Source: Candidatus Paceibacterota bacterium
GTDB taxonomy: Bacteria; Actinomycetota; Actinomycetes; Nanopelagicales; Nanopelagicaceae
DNA: 64,000 bases
Reading direction: 5' to 3'
Assembly (NCBI GenBank): GCA_035530615.1
Contig: DATKUL010000003.1
Location: 248,001 to 312,000, forward strand
The notes under the pieces are model-generated. The model did no database searches, was not told the origin of the DNA, and was given only the letters and a program-made list of their open reading frames with translations. Below are positions 1 to 10,817 of this stretch, in pieces. The position numbers and the translations under genes are program-made. The first letter of the stretch is position 1. Each line of letters starts with the position of its first letter.

Positions 1-2
1 TG

Positions 3-620
3 GTCAATGATCTCCTCAGCCTGGGGCGAGCAAAGGTTTGGCGAAAGGCGGCCACCGCCATTATCGACCCAAAGCCCGGGATGAAGATCTTGGATTTAGC
101 GGCGGGGACGGGGTCTTCCAGCGAACCATTGGCCCGAGCCGGAGCCGAGGTTATCCCGGCAGATTTTTCGGAGGGGATGTTGGCGGCCGGGCGAAAAGCC
201 CGTCCCGACCTGCCTTTTACCAAGGCCGATGCCCTCAATCTGCCCTTTGCGGATGGACATTTCGATTGTGTGACCATCTCTTTTGGTCTTCGAAATACCG
301 CGGATATTGATAAAGCCCTGCGTGAGATGCTCAGAGTCACCAAAGGCGGCGGTCAGCTGGTTGTCGTTGAATTTTCTTCCCTGGTCTGGCGACCCTTTAG
401 GTTTGTCTACCGCAATTATTTGATGCGAATACTCCCCTCTATCGCCCGAATTACCTCAAGCAATCCGCAGGCCTATATCTATCTGGCCCAATCCATTAGA
501 GCCTGGCCAGATCAGGCCGCCCTTGCTCACAGAATTGCCGATGCTGGCTGGCAACAGGTTGGATGGACGAATCTCACTGGTGGAGTTGTCGCAGTTCACA
601 GGGCAATGAAGGCAAAGTGA
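3..620 (+). CDS. menG: Demethylmenaquinone methyltransferase, 5'-truncated by window edge
   Basis: This is the C-terminal part of a UbiE/MenG family SAM-dependent C-methyltransferase, which converts demethylmenaquinone to menaquinone in the last step of quinone synthesis. The reading frame is open to the left edge, and about 205 residues are visible. The first visible residues, [15 protein letters not shown], match the family's N-terminal region, so only a short piece is missing; the ATG at position 81 is internal. The SAM-binding motif I ([10 protein letters not shown]) lies at visible residues 30-39, and the family motif [12 protein letters not shown] lies near residues 115-126. Forty nucleotides separate it from nuoA, so quinone synthesis is placed next to the quinone-reducing complex. 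The family assignment is sure. Menaquinone rather than ubiquinone is inferred from the actinobacterial context. Confidence 0.93.
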   Translation, partial: VNDLLSLGRAKVWRKAATAIIDPKPGMKILDLAAGTGSSSEPLARAGAEVIPADFSEGMLAAGRKARPDLPFTKADALNLPFADGHFDCVTISFGLRNTADIDKALREMLRVTKGGGQLVVVEFSSLVWRPFRFVYRNYLMRILPSIARITSSNPQAYIYLAQSIRAWPDQAALAHRIADAGWQQVGWTNLTGGVVAVHRAMKAK

Positions 621-660
621 TTAGAGGTATGGGGCTGACGAGCCTAGGATTTCATTCATT

Positions 661-1032
661 ATGACAACTGCATCGAACCCGTATATTCCAATCTTTGTTA
701 TCGGCGCAATCGGTTTTGGCTTTGCAGCAATCTCGGTGATAGTCACATCTGTCACTGGTCCCAAGCGTTACAACCGTGCGAAATCAGCAGCGTATGAATG
801 CGGAATCGAACCAAGTCCGCAAGCAGCTGAAGGCGGGCGCTTTCCCGTCAAATACTTCTTGACCGCAATGCTTTTTATCATTTTCGATATTGAAATTGTT
901 TTTCTCTATCCGTGGGCCGTCACCTTCGACAAGTTAGGGCTCTTTGGATTGGTTGAGATGGGAATCTTCGTTGCAACCGTCTTTGTTGCGTATGCCTATG
1001 TTTGGCGCCGCGGCGGACTGGAGTGGGATTAA
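661..1032 (+). CDS. nuoA: NADH-quinone oxidoreductase subunit A
   Basis: NuoA is a small membrane subunit of respiratory complex I (NDH-1) at the junction of the peripheral and membrane arms. The 123-residue protein has three hydrophobic segments at about residues 10-30, 65-85 and 95-115. It carries the family signature YECGIEP in the first loop, whose Cys lies near the quinone site, and [12 protein letters not shown] in the second segment. It is the first gene of the nuoA-N run and lies 40 nt after menG. Its length is normal for the family. The stop is followed three nucleotides later by the nuoB start. Confidence 0.97.
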   Translation: MTTASNPYIPIFVIGAIGFGFAAISVIVTSVTGPKRYNRAKSAAYECGIEPSPQAAEGGRFPVKYFLTAMLFIIFDIEIVFLYPWAVTFDKLGLFGLVEMGIFVATVFVAYAYVWRRGGLEWD

Positions 1033-1034
1033 AA

Positions 1035-1589
1035 ATGGGCCTAGAAGAAAAATTACCAAGCGGAGTTGTCCTAACTAGCGTTGAGAAACTTGCTGGCTAC
1101 ATGCGCAAGAACTCACTTTGGCCGGCTACTTTTGGACTCGCATGCTGTGCAATCGAGATGATGGCCGCTGGCGGAGGTCGATACGACCTCGCACGTTTCG
1201 GGATGGAAGTTTTTCGAGCATCCCCACGCCAAGCTGATCTCATGATTGTTGCCGGCCGGGTTTCAAACAAGATGGCGCCCGTTCTTCGACAGATTTACGA
1301 TCAAATGGCGGCTCCAAAATGGGTTATCGCGATGGGGGCGTGTGCTTCCTCTGGCGGGATGTTCAACAATTACGCCATTGTGCAAGGTGTCGACCACATT
1401 GTGCCCGTAGATATTTACTTACCGGGATGTCCACCGCGTCCAGAAATGTTGATGGATGCGATTTTGAAACTCCACGCTCAAATCTTTGATGAGAAGCTCG
1501 GCTCGAATCGTCAGCAAATCATTCAAGAAGTTGAAGCAGCAGCGATGGCTGCCAAGCCAACTCATCAATTGAAGGGTTTGCTTGCGTGA
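1035..1589 (+). CDS. nuoB: NADH-quinone oxidoreductase subunit B
   Basis: NuoB binds the terminal [4Fe-4S] cluster N2, which passes electrons to menaquinone. The frame is open from 1002, but the ATG at 1035 gives the conserved family N-terminus [12 protein letters not shown] and is preceded by GGAGTGGG, so it was chosen (184 residues). The tandem cysteines of LACCAIEMM (about residues 37-38), the Cys of GACASSGG (about 102) and the Cys of PGCPPRPE (about 132) are the four expected N2 ligands. The stop overlaps the GTG start of nuoC. Confidence 0.97.
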   Translation: MGLEEKLPSGVVLTSVEKLAGYMRKNSLWPATFGLACCAIEMMAAGGGRYDLARFGMEVFRASPRQADLMIVAGRVSNKMAPVLRQIYDQMAAPKWVIAMGACASSGGMFNNYAIVQGVDHIVPVDIYLPGCPPRPEMLMDAILKLHAQIFDEKLGSNRQQIIQEVEAAAMAAKPTHQLKGLLA

Positions 1590-2236
1590 AAAAAGAGAAG
1601 AATTTATCTGTGGGACATGGGGCGTTTGGGTCCGGAGACACTGGTGATACCTCAGGCTATGGAGGCTTGGTGCGTGCCGCCACATCACCTGGTTCAGGTG
1701 AGCGACCCTACGGCTCTTATTTTGATGAAGTTGTCGACGATTTAGAGCGTGCATATCCAGATTTTGCAGATGCGATTGAACATATCGTTGTCTATCGCGG
1801 CGAACTTACTTTGCATGTGAAACGTGAGAAATTAGTTGAAGTTGCCCTCATTCTGCGTAACAAACTTCTATTTGAGATGTGTCTTGGTGTCAGTGGGGTT
1901 CACTATCCAACCGATACCAATCGCGAACTTCATGCGGTGTATCCGCTTCTTTCCATGACACACAATCGTCGTATTCGACTCGAAGTGTCCGTATCTGATT
2001 CTGATCCACACATTCCCTCGTTGGTAGAAGTCTGGGGCGGCAATAACTGGAACGAACGTGAAACCTTTGACATGTTCGGAATTATTTTTGATGCTCACCC
2101 AGGTTTAACTCGTATCTTGATGCCAGATGATTGGCGCGGACATCCCCAACGTAAGGATTATCCGTTGGGTGGAATTCCCGTGGAGTACAAAGGCGCGACC
2201 GTGCCACCTCCGAATGAGCGAAGGTCATATAGATGA
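1586..2236 (+). CDS. nuoC: NADH-quinone oxidoreductase subunit C
   Basis: NuoC is the 30-kDa peripheral-arm subunit of complex I and carries no cofactor. The 216-residue protein starts with GTG inside a GTGA overlap with the nuoB stop, a typical coupling arrangement. The first 45 residues are Gly/Ser-rich and poorly conserved, as in other actinobacterial NuoC proteins. The core holds the signature [18 protein letters not shown] and the C-terminal RKDYPLGG. It is not fused to NuoD, unlike the enterobacterial protein. It overlaps nuoD by four bases (ATGA). Confidence 0.96.
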   Translation: MKKEKNLSVGHGAFGSGDTGDTSGYGGLVRAATSPGSGERPYGSYFDEVVDDLERAYPDFADAIEHIVVYRGELTLHVKREKLVEVALILRNKLLFEMCLGVSGVHYPTDTNRELHAVYPLLSMTHNRRIRLEVSVSDSDPHIPSLVEVWGGNNWNERETFDMFGIIFDAHPGLTRILMPDDWRGHPQRKDYPLGGIPVEYKGATVPPPNERRSYR

Positions 2237-3585
2237 GTACTTCTTCAGGTTCAATTGTGGACCCATACGCATCCTCACTCGAGACAACCGAAGGACGCGT
2301 TTTCTCGGTTACTGGCGGTGATTGGGATTCACTCGTCACTGAAATTGGTGCGACGAAGGAAGAGCGCGTTGTCGTCAACATGGGACCGCAGCACCCCTCA
2401 ACGCACGGAGTCCTTCGACTGGTCCTTGAACTCGAAGGTGAAACCATCACGGAGCTCCGTGCTGGAGTCGGATACTTGCACACAGGTATTGAGAAGAATG
2501 CCGAGTATCGCAGTTGGACGCAGGGTGTCACCTTCGTTACTCGGATGGACTATCTAGCACCACTCTTCAATGAGACTGCCTATTGCCTGGGTGTTGAGAA
2601 ACTCCTTGGTATTACCGAGGATGTGCCAGAGCGCGCAAGCGTCATTCGCGTCATGATGATGGAACTCAATAGAATTTCCTCTCACATGGTGGCACTCGGA
2701 ACTGGAGCGCTCGAGCTCGGAGCGCTCTCGCCGATGATCTTCTGTTTTAGAGAGCGCGAGAAAGTGCTTGACGTTTTTGAATTGATAGCGGGCTTACGCA
2801 TGAATATGGCTTATGTGCGTCCAGGTGGGGTAGCACAGGATCTGCCTCCAAATGCACTGACGAAGATCCGCGAGACGGTCAAGGAATTGCGTCGCGATTT
2901 CAAAGACAATGAGAAGCTGCTTATCGGCAACACAATTTGGATGAAACGAACCGAAGGGGTTGGCTATCTAGATCTGGCGGGTGCGACCACTTTGGGTATC
3001 ACCGGACCCGTTCTTCGCTCCACAGGTATGCCATGGGACCTTCGCAAAATGGAGCCTTACTGTGGTTATGAGAATTACGAATTTGAAGTTGTGACTGCAA
3101 ATACTTGTGACGTGTACGGCCGCTTCTTAATCCGGATGAATGAGTTGGAGCAGTCCCTTCGAATTATCGAACAGTGTGTCGATAAGTTGGAGGCGCTTGT
3201 TGGCGCTCCAGTCATGGTTGCGGATAAGAAGATCGCTTGGCCGTCTCAATTGGCTATTGGTGGAGATGGAATGGGCAACTCGCTGGACCATATTCGCGAG
3301 ATCATGGGCACCTCGATGGAGTCCCTCATTCACCACTTCAAATTGGTGACCGAAGGGTTCCGTGTTCCAGCAGGTCAGGTTTACACCGCAGTCGAATCAC
3401 CACGAGGAGAACTTGGCGTGCATCTAGTTTCTGATGGAGGGACTCGCCCTTATCGAGTTCATTTCCGCGAACCATCCTTCAACAATCTGCAGGCAACATC
3501 GGCAATGTGCGAAGGAAGTTTGATCGCAGATGTCGTTGCCGCAGTGGCCTCTATAGATCCGGTGATGGGTGGTGTTGATCGATAA
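2233..3585 (+). CDS. nuoD: NADH-quinone oxidoreductase subunit D
   Basis: NuoD is the 49-kDa subunit and forms the quinone-binding pocket together with NuoB. The 450-residue protein shows [13 protein letters not shown], whose His belongs to the quinone site, then GYLHTGIEK and RMDYLAP. Near the C-terminus it has [21 protein letters not shown], the signature shared with nickel hydrogenase large subunits but without their nickel ligands. The N-terminal 45 residues before the conserved core are longer than in the E. coli domain, as is usual in actinobacteria. It starts in an ATGA overlap with nuoC, and its TAA overlaps the nuoE ATG by one base. Confidence 0.97.
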   Translation: MSTSSGSIVDPYASSLETTEGRVFSVTGGDWDSLVTEIGATKEERVVVNMGPQHPSTHGVLRLVLELEGETITELRAGVGYLHTGIEKNAEYRSWTQGVTFVTRMDYLAPLFNETAYCLGVEKLLGITEDVPERASVIRVMMMELNRISSHMVALGTGALELGALSPMIFCFREREKVLDVFELIAGLRMNMAYVRPGGVAQDLPPNALTKIRETVKELRRDFKDNEKLLIGNTIWMKRTEGVGYLDLAGATTLGITGPVLRSTGMPWDLRKMEPYCGYENYEFEVVTANTCDVYGRFLIRMNELEQSLRIIEQCVDKLEALVGAPVMVADKKIAWPSQLAIGGDGMGNSLDHIREIMGTSMESLIHHFKLVTEGFRVPAGQVYTAVESPRGELGVHLVSDGGTRPYRVHFREPSFNNLQATSAMCEGSLIADVVAAVASIDPVMGGVDR

Positions 3586-4217
3586 TGGCATTTAGCAGCG
3601 AAAACCTCGTCGTCATGGACTCAATCATCGGTCGCTATCCACGGATCCGCTCGGCAATTATGCCACTGCTTCACTACGTCCAATCAATAGATGGATACGT
3701 AACGAGCGAAGGTATTGAGACAATTGCCGGAAAACTTGATCTAACAACGGCTGAAGTCTCGGCGGTTGCGACCTTTTATACCCAGTACAAACGCAAACCT
3801 GTGGGCGAGTATCACGTTGGCGTCTGCACCAACACCCTCTGCGCAGTCATGGGCGGAGATGCAATATTTGAAGGCCTCAAAGAGCATTTAGGTATTGAAA
3901 ATGACGGCGTGACTGCCGATGGGAAAGTCTCACTCGAACATATCGAATGTAACGCCGCTTGCGATTACGCCCCCGTAGTCATGGCCAACTGGGAGTTCTA
4001 CGACAACCAGAGCGTTCAATCTGCTAAGGATCTAGTCGATGGCGCTCGCGCGGGAAATCCGCCCGCACCGACTCGTGGCCCTAACAAACTTCCCACGTGG
4101 AAAGAGAATTCAGCCGTGCTTGCTGGTCTAAATGATGGGCGAGCACATGAGGGTGTTCAAGCGGGAGCACCTTCTTTGTTGGGACTTGATATTTCCAAAA
4201 AGGGAGCACCGGCATGA
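3585..4217 (+). CDS. nuoE: NADH-quinone oxidoreductase subunit E
   Basis: NuoE is the 24-kDa subunit and holds the [2Fe-2S] cluster N1a in a thioredoxin-like fold next to NuoF. The 210-residue protein has the cluster ligands in GVCTNTLCAVMGG (two Cys) and in HIECNAACDYAPVVM (two Cys). The helical N-terminal domain is followed by the thioredoxin-like part. The last 45 residues, rich in Pro, Gly and Ala, run past the conserved fold and look unstructured, an extension common in actinobacterial NuoE. The ATG overlaps the nuoD stop (TAATG), and the TGA overlaps the nuoF start. Confidence 0.96.
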   Translation: MAFSSENLVVMDSIIGRYPRIRSAIMPLLHYVQSIDGYVTSEGIETIAGKLDLTTAEVSAVATFYTQYKRKPVGEYHVGVCTNTLCAVMGGDAIFEGLKEHLGIENDGVTADGKVSLEHIECNAACDYAPVVMANWEFYDNQSVQSAKDLVDGARAGNPPAPTRGPNKLPTWKENSAVLAGLNDGRAHEGVQAGAPSLLGLDISKKGAPA

Positions 4218-5521
4218 CAACGTTGACGCCAGTTCTCTCGGCACACTGGGATGAAAAAGACTCTTTCACTATGACGGGTTATAAGCGTCACGGTGGGTAC
4301 AAGGCTGCTGAAAAAGCGCTCGCCATGGAACCGGACGCAGTTATTCAGTTGGTTAAGGATTCGGGGCTGCGCGGAAGAGGCGGAGCGGGCTTCCCAACTG
4401 GCATGAAGTGGGGCTTTATTCCGCAAGGCGACAACAAGGATCACTACCTAGTTGTCAACGCAGATGAATCTGAGCCCGGCACTTGCAAGGACATGCCACT
4501 ACTTCTCGCCAACCCACACGTACTTGTCGAAGGCATCATCATCGCTTCATACGCGATCCGCGCGAAGCGGGCTTTTATCTATGTCCGGGGTGAAGTCACA
4601 CATGTGGTTCGTCGCGTTACGCAGGCAATTGAAGATGCTTATGCAGCGGGCTATTTAGGAAAGAATATTTTTGGAACCGAAGTCGAGTTGGAGTTAGTAC
4701 TCCATGTTGGGGCCGGTGCCTATATCTGTGGCGAGGAAACCGCCCTTCTCGATTCCCTCGAAGGATTCCGCGGCCAACCACGACTCCGCCCGCCATTTCC
4801 AGCGATCGCCGGTCTTTATGCGCGTCCAACAGTAGTAAATAACGTTGAATCCATCTCATCAGTTCCAGCGATTATCGCCAATGGCCCCGAGTGGTTCTCT
4901 TTCATGGGAACCGAGAAAAGCAAGGGAATGACTCTTTATTCTCTCTCTGGACATGTCGCCAATCCAGGACAGTTCGAAGCGCCGCTGGGAATCACCCTCC
5001 GCGAACTTCTGGAGATGTCCGGCGGAGTTCGCGCGGGACACCAACTTAAATTCTGGACTCCTGGCGGCTCCTCTACGCCGATCTTCACTGCAGCTCAATT
5101 GGATACGCCGCTGGATTACGAAGGTGTTGCGGCAGCGGGCTCGATGCTTGGCACTAAAGCACTGCAGATTTTCGACGAAACGACCTGCGTAGTCCGTGCT
5201 GTTTTGCGTTGGAGTGAGTTCTACAAGCACGAGTCATGCGGCAAGTGCACGCCATGTCGTGAAGGAACCTGGTGGTTGGTGCAGATACTTCGCGATCTTG
5301 AAAACGGAAAGGGCACCGCCGCAGATCTCGAGAAGTTGTTGGATATTTGCGACAACATTCTGGGTCGCGCGTTCTGCGCTCTAGGTGATGGCGCAACTAG
5401 CCCAATCACTTCTTCAATCAAGCATTTCCGCGATGAATACATTGCGCACCTGACTCACGGAGGATGTCCATTTGACTCTCACGCTTCCACCCTCTTTGCG
5501 AGTGCGAAAGCGGGTGCATAG
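4214..5521 (+). CDS. nuoF: NADH-quinone oxidoreductase subunit F, NADH-binding
   Basis: NuoF oxidises NADH through FMN and passes electrons to cluster N3. The 435-residue protein has the FMN/NADH-binding glycine-rich motif GLRGRGGAGFPTGMKW near residue 50 and the second nucleotide loop GAGAYICGEETALLDS near residue 165. The N3 [4Fe-4S] ligands are in ESCGKCTPCREG (about residues 338-350), with the fourth Cys in FCALGDGA about 40 residues later. Length and motif order are standard for the family. It starts in ATGA overlap with nuoE, and nuoG begins two bases after its stop. Confidence 0.97.
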   Translation: MTTLTPVLSAHWDEKDSFTMTGYKRHGGYKAAEKALAMEPDAVIQLVKDSGLRGRGGAGFPTGMKWGFIPQGDNKDHYLVVNADESEPGTCKDMPLLLANPHVLVEGIIIASYAIRAKRAFIYVRGEVTHVVRRVTQAIEDAYAAGYLGKNIFGTEVELELVLHVGAGAYICGEETALLDSLEGFRGQPRLRPPFPAIAGLYARPTVVNNVESISSVPAIIANGPEWFSFMGTEKSKGMTLYSLSGHVANPGQFEAPLGITLRELLEMSGGVRAGHQLKFWTPGGSSTPIFTAAQLDTPLDYEGVAAAGSMLGTKALQIFDETTCVVRAVLRWSEFYKHESCGKCTPCREGTWWLVQILRDLENGKGTAADLEKLLDICDNILGRAFCALGDGATSPITSSIKHFRDEYIAHLTHGGCPFDSHASTLFASAKAGA

Positions 5522-5523
5522 TT

Positions 5524-7893
5524 ATGACGACGCAAACAACTGAACAAACAACTGAAGTGGTTGACATGATCACTCTCGTCATAGATGGATTTGATGTCAC
5601 CGTGCCGAAGGGAACTTTGGTAATTCGCGCTGCCGAGAAACTCGGAATCATGATTCCTCGGTTCTGCGATCACCCGCTTTTGGATCCAGTCGGAGCGTGC
5701 CGACAGTGTCTGGTTGATATTGAAATCAACGGTCGGGCATTTCCAAAGCCGCAAGCTTCCTGCACCATCCCTGTAGAGCCAGGAATGATCGTAAAAACAC
5801 AATTGACTTCGGCGGTTGCCGAAAAGGCACAGAAGGGCGTGATGGAGTTCTTGCTCATCAACCACCCGCTCGATTGCCCGGTTTGTGACAAGGGGGGTGA
5901 GTGCCCACTCCAGAATCAGGCGATGAGCACAGGTCAGGCAGAGTCCCGCTACTCCGGGAAGAAGCGGACATTTGAGAAGCCGATCAACATTTCATCCCAG
6001 GTGCTTTTGGATCGCGAGCGTTGCATTCTCTGCGCGCGTTGCACTCGATTCTCCGAACAAATAGCGGGGGATCCATTTATCACGATGAATGAGCGTGGCG
6101 CGCTCCAACAAGTGGGCATCTATGAGAAGCAGCCCTTTGAGTCATATTTCTCGGGTAATACCGTGCAGATCTGCCCAGTTGGTGCTCTCACGGGTGCCTC
6201 TTATCGATTCCGCGCCCGTCCATTTGATCTTGTTTCGACACCAAGTGCCTGCGAACACTGCGCATCTGGTTGCTCACTTCGCACCGATGTTCGCCGCGGA
6301 AAAACTCTGCGCCGACTTGCCGGAGAAGATGCCGAAGTAAACGAAGAGTGGAACTGCGACAAGGGTCGTTGGGCCTTTAAGTACGCCACCGCCGCCGATC
6401 GTCTCACCTCTCCAATGGTTCGTGATGCAGCGGGAGATCTCCAAGTTGCGTCATGGCCAGAAGCAATGGCTGCCATCGTCGCAGGTTTAAGTGGAAAGAA
6501 AGCCGGCGTTCTTGTTGGCGGCCGCGCAACTTTGGAAGATGCCTATGGCTACAGCAAATTTGCGCGAGTTGTTCTCGGAACCAATAACATAGATTTCCGC
6601 TCCCGAGTTTCTTCAGAAGAGGAGCGCTCCTTCCTTGCATCGAAGGTTGTTGGAACAGTTGTTACTTATGCGGATATCGACCATGCTGATTCGATTCTTC
6701 TGGTTGGTCTTGAGCCGGAAGAAGAGTCGCCCATTGTTTTCTTGCGATTGAAGAAGCAAGTTCGCAAGCGTGGTTTGAAAGTTACTGCGATCGCGAGCAA
6801 ACTCTCGATTGGCAATGAGAAATTGCAGGCGAATTTTGTCTGCGTCGCACCTGGTGCAGAGGCCTCAGTTATCGCAACCCAAGAACTCACCGATAAATCG
6901 CTGATTCTCGTCGGAGAACGTGCTTGCGAGAGTTCCGGTGCGCTGTCTGCCGTTGTTGCACTCGCAGATAAGACGGGTGCAAAGGTTGCTTGGATTCCGC
7001 GCCGTGCCGGTGAGCGAGGTGCACTTGAAGCCGGTGCTATTGGAAACCTGCTTCCTGGTGGGCGTTCGGTCAATGACGGCGCGGCACGTGTTGATCTGGC
7101 AGCGGCATGGGATGTCGATTCTCTTCCCAGCGAAATCGGATTAAGCAGCGATGAGATCTTTGCTGCAGTCAATGCGGGTGAGATTGAAGTCCTTGTGATT
7201 GGAGGCGTTGACCCACTTGATGCCGCCGCCAATCATGCGGCGCAACTTGCCCTCAAGAATGCATTTGTCGTTAGCCTAGAAATTCGACCAAGTTTCGTAA
7301 CCAAAGTGGCAGATGTCGTGCTTCCGGTCGCAACCGTCGCGGAAAAATCGGGTTCGTTCATCAATTGGGAGGGTCGTGCACGTGCTTTTGAAGCAGCCGC
7401 CACTGACTCTTTGCACCGCTCTGATTTACGGATTCTTTCGATGATTGCCGATGAAATGTCGCGCCCAATCGGACTTGAGAGCGTCAAGGCTGCTGCGAAG
7501 GAGTTCGCAGCAATCGGTTCATGGGACGGGTCGAAAGCCAACTTTGTACCGGTGTCACAATCCACTCTTCCCGCACTCAAAGAGAACGAAGCCCGGTTGA
7601 CTTCATGGCGTCGTCTGCTCGATGCGGGCACCCTTCAAGAGGGCGAAGCGAACTTGGCGGGTACAGCCAGAAAGCCAGTCGCCGTTATTTCGCCAAAACG
7701 TGCCCTTGCTCTGGGAGTTGTCAACGGTGATTCGATCTGTGTTTCCACTACGCACGGCACCGTCGTGCTCCCCGCACTCGTTGAAGAAATTCATGATGAC
7801 GCGATTTGGTTGCCACGAAACTCTCGTGGTTCACATTTGCTTGCCACTCTAGGTATCGCCAGTGGCGCTGTCGTAACGGTGGTGAAGGAGTAA
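5524..7893 (+). CDS. nuoG: NADH-quinone oxidoreductase subunit G
   Basis: NuoG is the largest peripheral subunit and carries the iron-sulfur wire from NuoF towards NuoI. In its 789 residues the [2Fe-2S] ligands are C48, C59, C62 and C80. The His/Cys [4Fe-4S] motif [17 protein letters not shown] lies near 113-129, and the N4 and N5 region [10 protein letters not shown] near 168 with a later CPVGALTG. A further CEHCASGC motif near 240 matches the extra N7-type cluster found in some bacteria. The rest is a molybdopterin-oxidoreductase-like domain without sign of a bound cofactor, and a short C-terminal MoCo-dinucleotide-like barrel. The stop overlaps the nuoH start as TAATG. Confidence 0.96.
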   Translation: MTTQTTEQTTEVVDMITLVIDGFDVTVPKGTLVIRAAEKLGIMIPRFCDHPLLDPVGACRQCLVDIEINGRAFPKPQASCTIPVEPGMIVKTQLTSAVAEKAQKGVMEFLLINHPLDCPVCDKGGECPLQNQAMSTGQAESRYSGKKRTFEKPINISSQVLLDRERCILCARCTRFSEQIAGDPFITMNERGALQQVGIYEKQPFESYFSGNTVQICPVGALTGASYRFRARPFDLVSTPSACEHCASGCSLRTDVRRGKTLRRLAGEDAEVNEEWNCDKGRWAFKYATAADRLTSPMVRDAAGDLQVASWPEAMAAIVAGLSGKKAGVLVGGRATLEDAYGYSKFARVVLGTNNIDFRSRVSSEEERSFLASKVVGTVVTYADIDHADSILLVGLEPEEESPIVFLRLKKQVRKRGLKVTAIASKLSIGNEKLQANFVCVAPGAEASVIATQELTDKSLILVGERACESSGALSAVVALADKTGAKVAWIPRRAGERGALEAGAIGNLLPGGRSVNDGAARVDLAAAWDVDSLPSEIGLSSDEIFAAVNAGEIEVLVIGGVDPLDAAANHAAQLALKNAFVVSLEIRPSFVTKVADVVLPVATVAEKSGSFINWEGRARAFEAAATDSLHRSDLRILSMIADEMSRPIGLESVKAAAKEFAAIGSWDGSKANFVPVSQSTLPALKENEARLTSWRRLLDAGTLQEGEANLAGTARKPVAVISPKRALALGVVNGDSICVSTTHGTVVLPALVEEIHDDAIWLPRNSRGSHLLATLGIASGAVVTVVKE

Positions 7894-9113
7894 TGACAAT
7901 CGCAACGTTGATCGGGCAAGATCCAGGATGGCTAATTCTCGTCAAGGGTCTACTTGTTTTTATTATTTCCGTCCTCCTAGTCCTAGTAGCTATCTGGGGC
8001 GAGCGCAGGATCGTGGCTCGGATGCAGATGCGCCTTGGTCCCAACCGGGTCGGTCCTTTCGGACTCGTCCAGGGTCTGGCAGATGGTGTGAAATTGGCGC
8101 TGAAGGAAGATTTGATTCCTGCTGCGGCCGACAAGGTCGTTTTTATTATCGCTCCGATTATTAGCGCGACAACGTGCTTCATGTCATTTGCGGTGATTCC
8201 AATTACTGGTCCTGTCACGCTCTTCGGGCATAAAACCGCGATGCAGATGACTGATCTACCAGTTGGTGTGCTCTATGTTCTGGCAATCGCATCCGTAGGT
8301 GTTTACGGAATTGTTCTTGCGGGCTGGTCTTCGGGATCCACCTACCCACTACTAGGCGGATTGCGTTCAAGTGCACAGGTCATTTCGTACGAAGTTGCGA
8401 TGGGACTCTCACTTGTTGCGGTCTTCATTTACGCCGGGTCGATGTCTACCTCAGATATCGTCGCTGCTCAACAACAGTGGTGGTACTCGGTTGTTCTCTT
8501 TCCGTCCTTCGTAATTTATGCGATCTCAATGGTGGGCGAAACAAACCGTGCTCCATTCGACTTGGCAGAAGCCGAAGGCGAACTCGTAGGTGGCTTCCAT
8601 ACTGAGTATTCCTCGCTTAAATTCGCGCTCTTCTTCCTCGCTGAGTACGTCAACATTGTGGCGGTTTCCGCGCTCGCAACTACCCTTTTCCTTGGTGGCT
8701 ACCACGCTCTTCCTGGACTTACTTTCACCGAGAATTGGCTAGGTGGCTGGTTCGCGCTGGTCTGGTTCATGGTGAAAGTCATTGGATTCTTCTTCATCTT
8801 TGTCTGGCTGCGCGGAACCCTTCCCCGGCTGCGTTATGACCAATTTATGAAGTTTGGCTGGAAAGTACTAATACCCGCAAGCTTGTTCTGGATTATGGTC
8901 GTTGCCACGATGCGAGTCCTCTCGCTACGTGGAGCATCTCGAGTTTCAGTTTTGATTTTTGCTAGCGTCGTCGTTTTGATCGTGCTGGCTGCCAACATCG
9001 CCTTTGAGGCATCACGAAAGCGTGTAAAACCAGTGTCTGATGTAGAAATACCAGAGCCGAATTTCCCGGTTCCTCAAATACCGGCGCCACGATTGGAGGT
9101 GCCACGTGTCTGA
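7893..9113 (+). CDS. nuoH: NADH-quinone oxidoreductase subunit H
   Basis: NuoH is the membrane subunit that forms the entrance of the quinone channel. The frame is open from 7806, but the ATG at 7893, overlapping the nuoG TAA and preceded by AAGGAG, gives the expected N-terminus, so the protein has 406 residues and about eight to nine membrane segments. The signatures [40 protein letters not shown] and [17 protein letters not shown] are present; the last is the conserved acidic loop facing the quinone site. The final 45 residues are a Pro-rich cytoplasmic tail beyond the last membrane segment, a common actinobacterial extension. Confidence 0.96.
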   Translation: MTIATLIGQDPGWLILVKGLLVFIISVLLVLVAIWGERRIVARMQMRLGPNRVGPFGLVQGLADGVKLALKEDLIPAAADKVVFIIAPIISATTCFMSFAVIPITGPVTLFGHKTAMQMTDLPVGVLYVLAIASVGVYGIVLAGWSSGSTYPLLGGLRSSAQVISYEVAMGLSLVAVFIYAGSMSTSDIVAAQQQWWYSVVLFPSFVIYAISMVGETNRAPFDLAEAEGELVGGFHTEYSSLKFALFFLAEYVNIVAVSALATTLFLGGYHALPGLTFTENWLGGWFALVWFMVKVIGFFFIFVWLRGTLPRLRYDQFMKFGWKVLIPASLFWIMVVATMRVLSLRGASRVSVLIFASVVVLIVLAANIAFEASRKRVKPVSDVEIPEPNFPVPQIPAPRLEVPRV

Positions 9114-9741
9114 GATGCGTGAGTATCCAGTAGAGCCTGCAATAGAACGAGTCAATTCTGAAATTGGAATCGATGCGGTTCCAACTGCTCCAGTAACTGA
9201 AGAAGGAACAAAGAGTTTCGGTGCGCAACTTCTTGGATTTTGGGTGACCTTCCGGACCATGTTTAAGAAAGTGAACACGGTTGAGTACCCAGAGGTGAAA
9301 GAGCCCACAGCTGCCCGCTTCCACGGACGTCATCAACTCAACCGGCACGCTGACGGACTGGAAAAGTGCATCGGTTGCGAACTCTGCGCCTGGGCGTGTC
9401 CGGCAGATGCAATTTATGTTGAGGGTGCATCAAACACTGAAGAACATCGGATGTCGCCAGGGGAGCGGTATGGAAAGGTTTATCAGATCAATTACCTGCG
9501 TTGCATTTTCTGCGGACTCTGCATCGAAGCCTGTCCAACTCGTGCCCTAACTATGACAAACGAATATGAGTTGGCTGATGACTCTCGGTCAAAATTGATT
9601 TTTGAAAAGGCTGATCTTCTCGCTCCTCTTAGAGATGGAATGTTGATGCCCCCTCACCCGATGTATCCAGATATGGATGACACCAATTACTACAAGGGCG
9701 ATGTCCTGGGATTTCATCCATCGCAGGAGGTGAAACCTTGA
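9106..9741 (+). CDS. nuoI: NADH-quinone oxidoreductase subunit I
   Basis: NuoI is an 8Fe ferredoxin-like subunit holding clusters N6a and N6b just before NuoB. The 211-residue protein has two CxxCxxCxxxCP motifs: [12 protein letters not shown] at about residues 88-99 and [12 protein letters not shown] at about 132-143. The GTG at 9106 was chosen because it follows GGAGG and overlaps the nuoH stop; an ATG three codons later (9115) would lose only three residues. The N-terminal 60 residues are longer than in E. coli and include an acidic stretch. It overlaps nuoJ by four bases. Confidence 0.96.
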   Translation: MSEMREYPVEPAIERVNSEIGIDAVPTAPVTEEGTKSFGAQLLGFWVTFRTMFKKVNTVEYPEVKEPTAARFHGRHQLNRHADGLEKCIGCELCAWACPADAIYVEGASNTEEHRMSPGERYGKVYQINYLRCIFCGLCIEACPTRALTMTNEYELADDSRSKLIFEKADLLAPLRDGMLMPPHPMYPDMDDTNYYKGDVLGFHPSQEVKP

Positions 9742-10517
9742 TAAATCTGGCACTGGAAGTTGGAAGAACCCCCGCACCAGAAGCAACTCTTTTCTGGATT
9801 CTTGGGCCGCTGGCAGTGCTTGCCGCTCTTGGGATGTTGCTTGCAAAAAAAGCAGTCCACTCCGCGATTTTGATGGCCTGGGTCATGATTACTCTGGCGA
9901 TTTTCTACATCGCCCAAGATGCATTATTCCTTGGCATCGTGCAGATAGTTGTTTACACCGGCGCAGTCATGATGCTCTTCCTCTTTATCTTGATGCTGGT
10001 TGGGATTGATTCCAAGGATTCTTTAACTGAGACAATTCGCGGCCTGCGTCCTATCGCAATCCTTGCTGCATTTGGCTTTGGCGGGCTTCTTGTCTCTCTT
10101 GTAGGTCGGGCGACTTTGGGTCACGACGCGGTTGGCTTGGATACGGCAAATGCGCAAGGAAATGTTCCAGCGCTCGCCCAACTCCTCTTCTCCCGATATG
10201 TCTGGGCCTTTGAAGTGGTTTCTGCCCTGCTTATCACCGCTGCCCTAGGTGCCATGGTTCTCGCCCACAGCCACAGAGTCACCTCGCGCCCGACTCAGCG
10301 AGATCTATCGATCATGCGTTTTCGTACCGGTTCCCTTGCCAATGCGGCGGGGCTTCCCAACCCTGGTGTCTACGCACTTCATAATGCAGTCGATGTTCCA
10401 GCACTGCTTCCCGATGGAACTCCTGCCCCCAACTCAATTTCGGCAACACTCGAAGCACGTGGCGATGTTATTGATTCGCGCCAGTTCCAACTAGGTGAAG
10501 CGGAGGAGGAGAAATGA
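9738..10517 (+). CDS. nuoJ: NADH-quinone oxidoreductase subunit J
   Basis: NuoJ is a membrane-arm subunit with five transmembrane segments in the first 180 residues. The motif [19 protein letters not shown] is the conserved third helix. The start is TTG at 9738 inside a TTGA overlap with nuoI, backed by a strong AGGAGGTG six bases upstream. The last 80 residues form a soluble tail, typical of actinobacterial NuoJ and absent from the E. coli protein. The stop overlaps the nuoK ATG (ATGA). Confidence 0.95.
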   Translation: MINLALEVGRTPAPEATLFWILGPLAVLAALGMLLAKKAVHSAILMAWVMITLAIFYIAQDALFLGIVQIVVYTGAVMMLFLFILMLVGIDSKDSLTETIRGLRPIAILAAFGFGGLLVSLVGRATLGHDAVGLDTANAQGNVPALAQLLFSRYVWAFEVVSALLITAALGAMVLAHSHRVTSRPTQRDLSIMRFRTGSLANAAGLPNPGVYALHNAVDVPALLPDGTPAPNSISATLEARGDVIDSRQFQLGEAEEEK

Positions 10518-10813
10518 ATCCAGCAAATTACTTATACGTCTCCACCATGCTCTTCACAATCGGCGCCATTGGCGTGGTTGTCAGGCGTAATGCCATTGTG
10601 GTTTTTATGTGCATTGAGTTGATGCTTAACGCCGCTAACTTGGCATTCGTAACATTTGCCAGAATAAATGGAAACCTTGATGGTCAAGTGATGGCTTTCT
10701 TCACAATGGTCGTCGCGGCATGCGAAGTTGTTGTAGGCCTGGCGATTATCGTCACGATTTATCGTTCGCGTCGATCCGCATCAGTTGATGATGCCAGTTT
10801 GTTGAGACGGTGA
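10514..10813 (+). CDS. nuoK: NADH-quinone oxidoreductase subunit K
   Basis: NuoK is the small three-helix proton-channel subunit related to MrpC. Its 99 residues contain the two buried glutamates expected in the family: [16 protein letters not shown] near residue 36 and [13 protein letters not shown] near 72. GGAGGAG lies directly upstream of the ATG, which overlaps the nuoJ stop. The length equals the family norm. Confidence 0.96.
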   Translation: MNPANYLYVSTMLFTIGAIGVVVRRNAIVVFMCIELMLNAANLAFVTFARINGNLDGQVMAFFTMVVAACEVVVGLAIIVTIYRSRRSASVDDASLLRR

Positions 10814-10817
10814 TTTG

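Noticed and set aside
38-310. 90-codon plus-strand frame at the left end
   Set aside because: It lies over menG in another frame, is Arg/Gly-rich without any motif, and menG is clearly the gene there.
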